Positions 1 to 7,991 of a stretch of 22,390 nucleotides of DNA are shown here, one piece after another. Position 1 is the stretch's first letter, and each line of letters starts with the position of its first letter. Source of the DNA: CAYMRB01 sp964392615 (GTDB lineage Bacteria; Planctomycetota; UBA8108). The DNA is taken from contig CAYMRB010000122.1 of assembly GCA_964392615.1 (NCBI GenBank), positions 1 through 22,390 of the forward strand, in the 5' to 3' direction. The notes beneath the pieces were generated by a model. It had not been told where the DNA came from, made no database searches, and saw only the letters and a list, made by a program, of their open reading frames with translations. Position numbers and translations under genes: made by a program.

Positions 1-801
1 CACAGGGGCGGGGACTATTACTTGGACTACTACGACGACGACGCGTCGCATGACGACGACGACAGCCCCGAGATCCACCACCCCCCGATCATCGCCAACG
101 TCCCGCTGTTCCATCCGAGCTTCGTCGCCCTGGAGGCCCTCGCGCTCGTCCACGACATCGCTCGACGTACCGGCCTGGCGATCATCGACGGACAGGAGGG
201 CGGCGTCGGCCACGGCGAGCCGGGATCGTGGAGCGTCGAAGAGCTGCTCGCGAGCTGGTTCCGCGCGCATGAAGCCGTCCTCAGGGAGCTTCCCGAGCCA
301 CCGCGCCTGTCCGCGTGGAGCGCCGACAAGTCGCGCGACTTCCACCTTTGGCGACGGCATCGCGAGCAGCTCCGCGCGGCGCTCGAGCCGGAGGGAATCG
401 AAGTGCCCGCGCTGCAGCTGGCCGCGCACGGCGAGGAGGTCAAGACGCTCTGCGTCTGGCGTGCCGACCGCCCTGCCGCGCTGCCGCGCGCCGACCTGAT
501 GCTCGTCGAGCGCCCCCGCGAGAAGCGCGGCCTCCTGCGCCGCAAGACCGTCGTCGACGAGCTCGTGGTCCCCGGCGCGACCATCTGGTCGATGCTCGCC
601 CCCGTGGCCGACGCTTGCGGTGAGCCGGTCGAGCACCTGATCTTCCGACAGGCCGCCTCTCCTCCGGCGCGCGTCGCCGTCGACCTCGAGAACCTCACCG
701 GCGAGGCCGTCGAATCGGTACGGCGAACGGGGCTCGCCGGCGTCGTCGACTTCGATCCCGTGGCGTCGCACGAGGCCGACGTGGAACCGGAGGAGGATTG
801 A
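1..801 (+). CDS. Unrecognised protein with acidic, Tyr/Asp-rich N-terminal part (5' partial)
   Basis: I do not recognise this protein. The reading frame is open to the left edge, and its first seven codons look coding, so the gene probably starts outside the window; the only start in this part of the frame inside the window is a TTG at 22. The visible part is about 266 residues. It begins with a low-complexity stretch rich in Tyr, Asp and His (roughly the first 25 residues), which could be a metal-binding or flexible tail end. After that it looks like an ordinary soluble alpha/beta protein with no membrane segment, signal peptide or recognisable catalytic motif. The C-terminus is acidic (EADVEPEED). 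The TGA stop (799-801) lies two bases before the start of the BtpA-family gene, and the last codons contain that gene's ribosome binding site, so the two are probably translated together. Codon use matches the neighbours. Confidence 0.75.
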   Translation, partial: HRGGDYYLDYYDDDASHDDDDSPEIHHPPIIANVPLFHPSFVALEALALVHDIARRTGLAIIDGQEGGVGHGEPGSWSVEELLASWFRAHEAVLRELPEPPRLSAWSADKSRDFHLWRRHREQLRAALEPEGIEVPALQLAAHGEEVKTLCVWRADRPAALPRADLMLVERPREKRGLLRRKTVVDELVVPGATIWSMLAPVADACGEPVEHLIFRQAASPPARVAVDLENLTGEAVESVRRTGLAGVVDFDPVASHEADVEPEED

Positions 802-803
802 GC

Positions 804-1652
804 GTGACCGAGCCGATCGCGCCTGACTCCGGCCGCGCCCTCGCCCGCCGCCTGCAGGGCGGGCGCAAGCTCCTCCTCGGCGTGATTCACCTGCGTCCGC
901 TTCCGGGCAGTCCGCTCTGGTCGCCGAACGGGGACGGCGGACCGCTGGACGGCGTCATCGCCGCGGCGCGCGCGGACGCCGAGACGATCCTCGCCGCGGG
1001 CTTCGACGGCTTCGTCGTCGAGAACTTCGGCGACGTGCCGTTCCACGGCGGAGCCGTACCGCCGTGGGTCGTCGCGTCGATGACGCGCGTCGCTGACGAG
1101 CTGCCGACCGCCGACGCATTCACGGTGGCCAACGTGCTGCGCAACGACGCGCTCGCGGGGCTGTCGGTCGCGCTCGCGTCGGGGCTGGACGCGATTCGGG
1201 TCAACGTCCACTCCGGCGCCATGGTCACCGACCAGGGCATCGTCGAGGGCCGCGCCGCGGACACGATGCGGCGACGGCGCGAGCTCGCCCCGAACGTCGC
1301 GATCCTCGCCGACGTCGACGTCAAGCACGCCGCACCTCTCGGCGCGCCGCGCACGCTCGGCGATCTCGCCAAGGACACCGCCTACCGCGGCCTCGCCGAC
1401 GCGCTGATCGTCACGGGCGCCGCAACCGGCGCGGCGACCGCGACCGCGGACGTCGAAGCCGTCAAGACGGCGGTGCCCGACCGTCCCCTCTTGGTCGGCA
1501 GCGGCGCCGACGCGGACAACGTCGCCGATCTCCTGCGCATCGCCGACGGCGTCATCGTCGCGAGCGGATTGAAACCCGATCGCGACGTCCGTCGCCCGAT
1601 CGACCGCGACCTCGCCGCGGCGTTCGTCACCGCCGCGCGCTCCGTCAAGTAG
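804..1652 (+). CDS. btpA: BtpA/SgcQ family TIM-barrel protein
   Basis: A 282-residue protein of the BtpA family, named after a cyanobacterial factor needed for stable photosystem I; in non-photosynthetic bacteria (SgcQ-like members) the role is unknown and is probably enzymatic. The fold is a TIM barrel related to phosphoribosylanthranilate isomerase. Family signatures run in order: GVIHLRPLPGSP near the start, DGFVVENFGDVPF, RVNVHSGAMVTDQG, ADVDVKHAAPLG, ALIVTGAATG, LLVGSGADADNV and DGVIVASGLKPDR at the end, each fitting a barrel strand end. I chose GTG at 804 because GGAGGAGG at 789-796 lies seven bases upstream; TTG at 798 is possible but too close to that site. No signal peptide is seen. 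It is coupled to the unknown gene before it and converges on the minus-strand gene ending at 1675. The family call is firm; the biochemical function is not known. Confidence 0.88.
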   Translation: MTEPIAPDSGRALARRLQGGRKLLLGVIHLRPLPGSPLWSPNGDGGPLDGVIAAARADAETILAAGFDGFVVENFGDVPFHGGAVPPWVVASMTRVADELPTADAFTVANVLRNDALAGLSVALASGLDAIRVNVHSGAMVTDQGIVEGRAADTMRRRRELAPNVAILADVDVKHAAPLGAPRTLGDLAKDTAYRGLADALIVTGAATGAATATADVEAVKTAVPDRPLLVGSGADADNVADLLRIADGVIVASGLKPDRDVRRPIDRDLAAAFVTAARSVK

Positions 1653-1678
1653 CGAGGGCGTCGGCCCCTCGACCCTAC
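1649..1678. terminator. Candidate bidirectional terminator between convergent genes
   Basis: A 6-bp perfect stem, CGAGGG (1653-1658) with CCCTCG (1666-1671) around a 7-base loop. It can be extended by GTAG (1649-1652) pairing with CTAC (1675-1678) after a 3-base bulge. The two TAG stop codons of the convergent genes form the base of the stem. There is no T-tract, so it would not be a textbook intrinsic terminator; the position between two converging genes is the main support. Confidence 0.4.
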
Positions 1679-2835
1679 TGATTGACGATGTCGCGCACTT
1701 CGCCGAGGTCGATCTCGTCCAGCCGCTCGCGGAGAATCTGCAGCAGCTCGACGTTGTGCTCGCGAAGCGCATCGACGACCGCTCGCTTGTCTCCGGCGCT
1801 GACGCTGGAGTTCAGGTAGGCGAGCAGAGGACGCACCGCAGAGTCGTTCCGCGGCCGCGAGAAGTACGCGACCGCCGCGGCCTTCGCGGCAGCTGGGTTC
1901 CCCGTGCGCCGAATCCAGACTTGCAGGTACTTGTCGGCCCACGGCGAGCTCAATCGAGCGATCGCTCGAAGCGTGTACCCTCCTTTCCAGCTGCCCTTGT
2001 CGAGCTCGCGAGTCGCGAAACCGCTGAGCAGGCGCACGGAGTCGGCGTCGTCCCGCTCGGCGAGATGCGTGACGACGAGCTGCACCTCCTGCAGCGTCGA
2101 GCTGTCGGTGAGGAACCGAGTCAGCAGCGCGGCCGGCGGCTGGAAGCTCAGCGCGTGCATCGCGGCAAAGACGGCGTTCAGGTCCGACGGACCGCGTCGC
2201 AACTGCTCGGTGATATCCTGCCGCAACATCGCCTCGAGGTCGGGGAACTGGCCGGCGTGGAACTGCAGGAGCAGCGGGATGTACTCGTACATCTTCCTGC
2301 GCGAGTACGGCGGCTTCTCGTTCGCCGTCGCCGCCATGAAGAAGTGCGCGAATCCGGCGACTTCGATCTCGTGGAGCATCGCGAGCTGTGCGACGCCGAA
2401 CCGGACCCTGTGGTCCGCCGTGAAGACGATTCGCCGGCGGCGGTCCTCGTCCAGGTAGAGCAGGAAGTCGCCGAGGATCGCGTAGCCCTTCTCTCCCGTG
2501 ACGAGGATCTTTTCGAGCTCCTTGAACAGAGCCGCCCCATCGCGCTGGTCGACGAGCACGCCGAGGCGCTCGAGCTCGTCGCGACTCGTCGCCCCTCTCT
2601 GCCATGAAGCAGCTGCCTCCGCGAGCTGCGCCGTCGGGACCGTGCCCGCCCCCATCGCCTCGACCTTCTCCGGCTGCAGGCGCAGCCGCTCGCGCTGGAT
2701 GGCTTTCTCGAGCTCGCCGATGCGCGTCCGGAGCTCGGCGGTACGGCCGTCCGTGTCGACGTCCTGCGCCGGGATACCGCCGGCCCACCCCACGACGGCG
2801 ATCGCTGTGAGTACTCGGATACCGCGCACGATCAC
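1675..2835 (-). CDS. Secreted HEAT-like helical protein, paralogue of the upstream lipoprotein
   Basis: A 386-residue exported protein of unknown function. The N-terminus is a signal peptide (hydrophobic VLTAIAVVGWAGG, cleavage likely after IPA), followed by a predicted coiled coil (about residues 31-55, ELRTRIGELEKAIQ) and a long helical domain rich in Leu, Ala and Arg that resembles a HEAT-type solenoid. It is a clear paralogue of the adjacent lipoprotein: both share an RDGAAL(F/Y)-(K/R)ELE motif after the coiled coil, an AYFSRPR motif near residue 310-320, and a matching Leu-rich C-terminal helix. The GTG start overlaps the upstream TGA (GTGA, 4 bp) with GGAG just upstream, so translation is coupled. 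No cysteine lipobox is present, unlike the partner. A periplasmic or surface scaffold role is only a guess. Confidence 0.85.
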   Translation of the reverse strand: MIVRGIRVLTAIAVVGWAGGIPAQDVDTDGRTAELRTRIGELEKAIQRERLRLQPEKVEAMGAGTVPTAQLAEAAASWQRGATSRDELERLGVLVDQRDGAALFKELEKILVTGEKGYAILGDFLLYLDEDRRRRIVFTADHRVRFGVAQLAMLHEIEVAGFAHFFMAATANEKPPYSRRKMYEYIPLLLQFHAGQFPDLEAMLRQDITEQLRRGPSDLNAVFAAMHALSFQPPAALLTRFLTDSSTLQEVQLVVTHLAERDDADSVRLLSGFATRELDKGSWKGGYTLRAIARLSSPWADKYLQVWIRRTGNPAAAKAAAVAYFSRPRNDSAVRPLLAYLNSSVSAGDKRAVVDALREHNVELLQILRERLDEIDLGEVRDIVNQ

Positions 2836-4049
2836 TTCTCCTCACCCTCGGTGCCCGCCTGCTTCGACGCGCCGTCAGCACTCCGCCGTGGCGCCTTCTT
2901 CCGTCCCATCGACACGACCAGCCCGCGGACCTTCTCGTCCACGATTCTCTCGGATCGCTCGGCGAGAAGGCGCAAGAGGTCGCCGTTCGCGCGCCGCAAC
3001 AGCATCACGAACGGTCCCTTCTTCCTGCGGTCGATGTCGGCATTCAGGAAGCCGAGAGCGCGAGACAGCTCGTCGTCGCCGCGCGGTCGACTGAAGTACG
3101 CCGTGAAGGCCGCCGCGCGGATGTTCTCGTCCGCGTGCCCGAGCAGCGTCTCGACGAGGGCGCCATCCCGCTGCTGGTCGTCGGCGAGGACCAAGCGGCC
3201 GACGATCATCGGCACGCTACCGAGCGACGTGTCCTCCAGCTTCTCGAGGAGGAGCGCGGCGAGAGCGTCGAGTCCTGCCTCACCGCGCCCAGCGACATGC
3301 CCGAGGACCATGCCGTAGCTGTCGGCCCGCGCAGGATCGGCGAGAATCGGCACGAAGAGCTCCACCGGCGGCTCGTACTCGAGATCCCGCATCGCCGGAA
3401 GCAGCACGTGGAACCAGTCCCCGCCCGTCTCGACCTGGTGGCGAATCGCCTCGTGCAGTCGCACGCGCAGGCGAGGAAAACGCCCGCGGTGGTGGTCGAG
3501 GAAGACCGGCAGCAGACTGAAGATCTCGCGACGAATGGCCGACGCCGGCCGGTCCGCGGTGCGGTCCATCAGGTACCGCGACAGCGCCGCGACCTCGTCA
3601 ACATGCCGCGAGGCGAGCCGCAACAACGCGAAGGCGTTCGACGCGTCGCGAACGAGAGTTCCGATCGCACCGTCCTCCTCGCACTCGCGGAGGAAATCGT
3701 GAATGACAGCGCGCCCTTCGTCGCCACCGAGAAGCAAGCCTTCGAGCTCGCGATAGAGAGCGGCGCCGTCGCGCCGCTCGAGGTGCCCGAGCAGCGATTC
3801 GATCGTCACGCCAGGCGCGGAAGCGCTCTGGAGCTCCCGCAGCGTCGCCTCGAGCTCGCGGACCTTGGCCTCGAGCGCAGCGACGTCCTTCGGCGCTTGC
3901 GACGGAGGCGCGGCACCGTCCTCCACGACCGTCGACGTCGACGGCTTCTCCGTCACGCCGCCCGACTCGTCCGCCGATCCGGACTGACGGCACGACGCGA
4001 GCCCCACGACAACGATTGACAAGGCGACCCAGGAAGGCCAGCGCGACAT
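2832..4049 (-). CDS. Lipoprotein with coiled coil and HEAT-like helical domain
   Basis: A 405-residue lipoprotein of unknown function. From ATG at 4049 the N-terminus is a compact signal peptide ending in the lipobox LASC, followed by a Ser/Glu/Thr/Pro-rich tether (about residues 20-50), a coiled coil (VAALEAKVRELEATLREL) and a helical repeat-like domain. Near the C-terminus it carries AYFSRPRGDDEL, shared with the paralogue downstream, and then a basic tail (GRKKAPRRS). An ATG at 4073 would add eight residues; I prefer 4049 because it gives a standard lipoprotein signal and because a possible -10 element sits 34 bases before it. The gene is followed without a gap by its secreted paralogue, so the pair probably arose by tandem duplication and may form a complex at the membrane. 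No enzyme motif was seen. Confidence 0.82.
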   Translation of the reverse strand: MSRWPSWVALSIVVVGLASCRQSGSADESGGVTEKPSTSTVVEDGAAPPSQAPKDVAALEAKVRELEATLRELQSASAPGVTIESLLGHLERRDGAALYRELEGLLLGGDEGRAVIHDFLRECEEDGAIGTLVRDASNAFALLRLASRHVDEVAALSRYLMDRTADRPASAIRREIFSLLPVFLDHHRGRFPRLRVRLHEAIRHQVETGGDWFHVLLPAMRDLEYEPPVELFVPILADPARADSYGMVLGHVAGRGEAGLDALAALLLEKLEDTSLGSVPMIVGRLVLADDQQRDGALVETLLGHADENIRAAAFTAYFSRPRGDDELSRALGFLNADIDRRKKGPFVMLLRRANGDLLRLLAERSERIVDEKVRGLVVSMGRKKAPRRSADGASKQAGTEGEEK

Positions 4050-4082
4050 GAGAAAAACCCTCTCGAGCGACATCGACCGGCC

Positions 4083-4088
4083 ATGGTA
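4083..4088 (-). promoter_or_regulatory. Possible -10 element for the lipoprotein pair
   Basis: TACCAT read on the minus strand (4 of 6 to TATAAT), 34 bases before ATG 4049. No convincing -35. The spacing is like other candidate promoters in this window, which is the only extra support. Confidence 0.22.
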
Positions 4089-4151
4089 CAGGACGACTGC
4101 CGCCGCGACCATGCTTCCGCCCGCCGCCTCCTCGGTACGAAAACGACGGCG

Positions 4152-4188
4152 GCCGAGGGCGCCCCCCCCCCCGCCCCCCCCGCCGAGG
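4152..4188. repeat. C/G homopolymer tract flanked by 7-bp direct repeats
   Basis: On the plus strand, 11 C (4162-4172), one G, then 8 C (4174-4181). The tract is flanked by GCCGAGG at 4152-4158 and again at 4182-4188, exactly 30 bases apart. On the minus strand, which is transcribed here, this gives G8-C-G11, able to form a G-quadruplex. It lies in the 195-bp gap between the stop of the giant secreted protein (4245) and the lipoprotein start (4049). The exact run lengths may be affected by sequencing error. Confidence 0.6.
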
Positions 4189-4244
4189 CTATTGCCTGCG
4201 CGCGTGCCTCAGCACAACACGCGTGCGAGACGCCGTGCTACGGA

Positions 4245-7200
4245 CTACGGACAGGACTGCACCTCGCAGCCCAAGGCGAGATCGCGCTCGTCTGAACTCC
4301 GCCCACACGCGGGGAACGGCTCCGGAATCGCCGGTCCACCGAGGAAGTTGTAGTTCAGCGTGTAGATCGCGTCGCCGACCTGTCCGATGACGTTGCCGTC
4401 AGCGTTAGAGTCACACGCAGCCATACACTCCGGCGCAGGTCCGCCGAGGAAGTTGTAGTTGAGCACGAAGATCGCGTCACCGACCTGACCGATGACGTTG
4501 CCGTCACCGTTGCAGTCGCCGCGGAGGAACGTGATCCCGTCGCCGCCACCGCCGCACTCCTCGGTCTCGAAGAGGCTCAGCGTGAAGTCGTCGACCTCCT
4601 GCGTACAGAAGGCACCGCCGGTACCCGCACTGAATCCGACGTACACGTTCTCCAGCACCGGAAGGACGCCCTCCTCGCGGGCGAAGGTCACGACGGTGTC
4701 GATGACCTGCGTGCGCTCGAAGCCGTCGGCCTCCAGGAAGACCTGGACGTAGCCGCCGTTGTACGTCACCTCGACGTGCATCGGCAGGCCCGTGCCGGCG
4801 AAGTCGACGAACTCCGGCCAACCGGTACCACCGTTGGCCTCGGGCCGCAGGTCGGGGTCGTAGTCGATCATCGTCTGGACGTGCGGCATCACGATGCCAT
4901 CCTGGACGACGGCGACGTGGCCGTACCGCTCATCGACGTTGTTGAAGCCGCTCGGGTCGTTCGCGCCGCCGTCCCAGAGGTCGAGCTCGACCGCGAGGCC
5001 GGTGAGGCCTTGGTAACCCAGCCCGCCGCCGGTGACTCCGAGCGAGTCCGGTGCGCCGGGATTGATCGGATCGTCCGCGTCGAGAATCATGAACGTGATC
5101 CCGTCCGCGGGGTCGGCCGCGCCTGCATACGACATGTAGACGTCGAACTCGGCCGTGAAGCCGGTCGCGCTCACGTCGATCAGGTCGTTGAGGATGACCG
5201 TCGTCCCGATGTTGCCGGACTCGTTGGAGAGCCGCAGCCGACCGTCGACGACGCCCGGCTGGAAGGGCCGCAGCCCGACGCCACCGCCGTTACACGTGAA
5301 GCCCAGCGGGCAGCCGTCGCCGCCTTCGAAGTCCTCCTCGATCGCGAGCTCGGAATCGCCCGCGCAGCGACGGGGCGGCGCGAAGGCCAGCAGCGTGTCG
5401 CCACCGACGGCGACGCGCCGCGAGTTCCCTGCCTCGCTGACGACACCGTCGAACGTGACATTCTGGAAGATCGCGCCCGTCTCGACGGTGTACGTCAGAG
5501 ACGAGACCGCCCCGATGTCGACGATCCACGTGATCGTGTTGTCGTTGATGTCGCCATCGTGCGACGCGTCCATGGCGGCCCAATCGGCCGGGACCGTCTC
5601 GACGACGGTGATCTCGCCGATCGGCAGCTCGACCTCGCGGACATCCGCGATATCGATCGTCGCGTTGATGACCTGGCCAGCCTCGGTCCAGACCTTGCGC
5701 TCGGCGGCACCGATGCGGACGGTATCCGTGATGTCGAACGTGCGCGTGAACCGCGCCGGAGGCGGAACGGGCGTCTCGAACGGCAACTTGGATCCGCGCA
5801 GCCCCTCGATGATCGGTTCGCCCAGCTCGTCGACGATCCGGAGCGTGAAGTTCCAGCCTCCACCGCCTTCGAAGACCTTGACGATCAGGCGGTTCTCGCC
5901 CTCGACGAGCTGGATCGGAATCCCGACGTCCTGCTGTACGGCACACGAATCGACGCCGGCGCCGCGCGGGACGCTGATGGCGTGCACTTCCGCCTCGTTG
6001 AGAATGACCTGGATCGAGTCGTCGCTCGACGTCTCGAGGAAGGCGTCGATGTCGTCGTCGCTCTCGATGTAGAGCTGGGCGTAGCCCATGACGTTGTCCG
6101 GGTCGGCCCCGTAGACGTCGTCGTTCAGGTTGATGAAGCCGCCCGCGTCATTCCACGGGACGACCGTCAGCGTGCCGTCCACCGCGTTCGGGTTGCGGTT
6201 GTTGGCGTCGGGAGCGATTCCCTGGCCGGCCGACGCGCCGAAGAAGTCGGGCGTGATCTCCTCGCCGGGCTCGAAGACGAAGTCGAGCTCCGTCACGGCG
6301 CCGTCGGCGAGGTAGTCCATGCGCATCAGATCCTCGCCGGGGCCTGCGCCGCCGGGCTGCATGATCGGACCGACCAGGTTCCAGCACAGGACACCTCCGC
6401 AATCGTCGAACGGCGTGTCGACGGACACCGACGTCGCACCGCCGGCGAGCACGGTCGCCTGGTCGCCCTCGGTCACGCCACCGCCGCCCCACGAGACGCG
6501 CGTCGAACCCTCCGGCGGGTCATCTGCGGTCACCTGGTAGGTGAACTCCATGCCGTCCATCGGTGCGTCGACGATCCATGTGATGACGCCGCCCTCGAAC
6601 GTGCCGCCATCCGAGATACCCGACACGTCCCAGCCGTCCGGCGGGATGTCGGTCAGCGTGATCTCTCCGGCGTCGTCGCAGCAGTCGTTGCCGACGCGGA
6701 CGTTCGCCAGCGTCAGCCGGACGTCGAGGACGTCTCCGCCGAGGAAGTCGCCGCAGTTCTCCTCGACCGTTCGCTCACCGACGATCTCACGAACGACCTC
6801 GGCCGCGGGCTGCAGGCAGAAGCCGTCCGGCAGGATCTCGAGGGAGGCGCTGTGCAGAATGTGGTTCTGCCACGCACCGCCGGTCGACCCGGTGACGCCG
6901 AGGTAGCCCTCGAACGGGATGAAGTCCGTGACGGTGTGCGTGAAGATGCGCCCGAGGTTGACGCCGCCGTTGAAGTCGAGCGCCTCGAGGTCCATCGCGA
7001 CGACCGCGTTGTCACCGCAGCCCTGCACGTAGACCGTCATCTTGTAGCGGTTCGGCTCGGCGGGCGGCGCCTGCTGGTTGTGCAGGTCGGCCACTGCCGG
7101 ATCGATCGGCACCATGACGTCCAGCGGCACCACATCGGCGCAACCGGTTCCGTTCGGCCAGTAGGCGAACCCGACGTGGTTGTCGTTGTTGTTGTCGCCG

Positions 7201-7769
7201 ACGTTGCCGCTCCAATTGTCGAACTCGAAGACCATCTGCGGCGCGAAATCGTCGACGCCGACGCACGGCGCGCCCATGCCGCCGCCGCCGAATCCCGTCC
7301 CGTTGGGAGGCAGGTCCCCACCGACGATCGTCACCGTCATGCCGTCCGCGGGGCGGTTGATCGACCCGTCACGGAGCTCGACGACGACCTCCATCTTGAA
7401 GTTGTCGTAGTTATCCGACTCGGCGCGGAACGCGTTGCCGTTCTGACCGCCCAGAGCCGGGGTCGCCAAGATGTAGCCGCCGAACTCCTCGGCGTCGAGG
7501 CCGAGCGCGTCGATCTCATCTTCCCCGTACAGCGTACACGGAAAGCCCGGCGTGGCGTTGACGTCCAACGAGGGATCGCCATTGTCATCCGCGCAACGGA
7601 CGGACTCGTCGGCGCTGGGGATCCACTGCGCGTTCCCGTTGATGACCCACTCGCCGGAATCGAGCGGGTTGTCGTAGAAGTTGTCGTCGAAACCTTGCGC
7701 CGCGACCCTGCCGGCCATGAGCCCGAAGCACAACACGACCGGAATCGCCAAACAACGCTTGAACTGCAT
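4245..7769 (-). CDS. Giant secreted multidomain protein: lectin-like domains plus dockerin-like repeats
   Basis: A 1174-residue exported protein, probably a surface or extracellular binding protein. Order: signal peptide (1-25, ending VAAQ); lectin/jelly-roll domain 1 (about 26-320, with DGMTVTIVGG and FEFDNW as in L-type lectins); a DUF11-like beta domain (about 325-455); a PA14-like or carbohydrate-binding module (about 460-650, with SDDSIQVILN and LIVKVFEGGGGW); a second DUF11-like domain (about 676-795); a second L-type-lectin-like domain (about 805-1068, with ADGITFMILD and AVELDLWDG); and two dockerin-like EF-hand repeats (about 1081-1146). The protein ends in a cysteine tail, LGCEVQSCP. 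Start chosen at 7769 because AGGGAGGT (7775-7782, minus) lies at normal spacing. No catalytic motif was seen. It is probably transcribed alone. The dockerin-like repeats do not imply a cellulosome: such pairs are common in secreted planctomycete proteins. Confidence 0.9.
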   Translation of the reverse strand: MQFKRCLAIPVVLCFGLMAGRVAAQGFDDNFYDNPLDSGEWVINGNAQWIPSADESVRCADDNGDPSLDVNATPGFPCTLYGEDEIDALGLDAEEFGGYILATPALGGQNGNAFRAESDNYDNFKMEVVVELRDGSINRPADGMTVTIVGGDLPPNGTGFGGGGMGAPCVGVDDFAPQMVFEFDNWSGNVGDNNNDNHVGFAYWPNGTGCADVVPLDVMVPIDPAVADLHNQQAPPAEPNRYKMTVYVQGCGDNAVVAMDLEALDFNGGVNLGRIFTHTVTDFIPFEGYLGVTGSTGGAWQNHILHSASLEILPDGFCLQPAAEVVREIVGERTVEENCGDFLGGDVLDVRLTLANVRVGNDCCDDAGEITLTDIPPDGWDVSGISDGGTFEGGVITWIVDAPMDGMEFTYQVTADDPPEGSTRVSWGGGGVTEGDQATVLAGGATSVSVDTPFDDCGGVLCWNLVGPIMQPGGAGPGEDLMRMDYLADGAVTELDFVFEPGEEITPDFFGASAGQGIAPDANNRNPNAVDGTLTVVPWNDAGGFINLNDDVYGADPDNVMGYAQLYIESDDDIDAFLETSSDDSIQVILNEAEVHAISVPRGAGVDSCAVQQDVGIPIQLVEGENRLIVKVFEGGGGWNFTLRIVDELGEPIIEGLRGSKLPFETPVPPPARFTRTFDITDTVRIGAAERKVWTEAGQVINATIDIADVREVELPIGEITVVETVPADWAAMDASHDGDINDNTITWIVDIGAVSSLTYTVETGAIFQNVTFDGVVSEAGNSRRVAVGGDTLLAFAPPRRCAGDSELAIEEDFEGGDGCPLGFTCNGGGVGLRPFQPGVVDGRLRLSNESGNIGTTVILNDLIDVSATGFTAEFDVYMSYAGAADPADGITFMILDADDPINPGAPDSLGVTGGGLGYQGLTGLAVELDLWDGGANDPSGFNNVDERYGHVAVVQDGIVMPHVQTMIDYDPDLRPEANGGTGWPEFVDFAGTGLPMHVEVTYNGGYVQVFLEADGFERTQVIDTVVTFAREEGVLPVLENVYVGFSAGTGGAFCTQEVDDFTLSLFETEECGGGGDGITFLRGDCNGDGNVIGQVGDAIFVLNYNFLGGPAPECMAACDSNADGNVIGQVGDAIYTLNYNFLGGPAIPEPFPACGRSSDERDLALGCEVQSCP
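4336..4511 (-). repeat. Two dockerin-like repeats, 105-bp period, in the giant secreted protein
   Basis: The DNA for the two EF-hand-like repeats is a near-identical direct repeat with a 105-bp (35-codon) period: GAGGAAGTTGTAGTT begins at 4341 and again at 4446. Each copy encodes DGNVIGQVGDAI then LNYNFLGGP. The calcium loop is two residues longer than the standard 12-residue dockerin loop. Confidence 0.8.
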
Positions 7770-7921
7770 ACTCGACCTCCCTCTGGAGATGTTGACCCAA
7801 CCCGCGCGGCACAGCATCCGCTCGGGGTACCTTCAACCTTGGACTTGTCTCGAACCAGGGAAACCCATCGTTCCCATTCACCGTCCCCAATGATGCAGGT
7901 CACCGCGTGCCAGGATCAAGC

Positions 7922-7984
7922 TTTGTTTGGCGTACGCTCGCGCTCGCGCGCCGCGCAGGCGGCCGAGAGCGCAGGGGAAACAAA
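7922..7984. other. Nested inverted repeat downstream of gckA
   Basis: TTTGTTT (7922-7928) is matched by AAACAAA (7978-7984), and inside them GCGCTC (7940-7945) is matched by GAGCGC (7967-7972). The structure begins eight bases after the gckA stop on the minus strand and could mark the end of the lut operon. It is not a standard intrinsic terminator. The rest of the 222-bp gap (7770-7991) holds the ribosome binding site of the giant protein and no clear -10/-35 pair. Confidence 0.3.
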
Positions 7985-7991
7985 CGACAAA

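Noticed and set aside
30..1772. A 580-residue open frame on the minus strand
   Set aside because: It lies antisense to the unknown gene and btpA, and is Arg/Ala/Ser-rich without family motifs, while the plus-strand frames carry clear protein signatures.
4245..4560. Dockerin repeats as evidence of a cellulosome
   Set aside because: No cohesin, scaffoldin or glycoside hydrolase is in the window, and such repeat pairs are common in secreted planctomycete-type proteins without cellulosomes.
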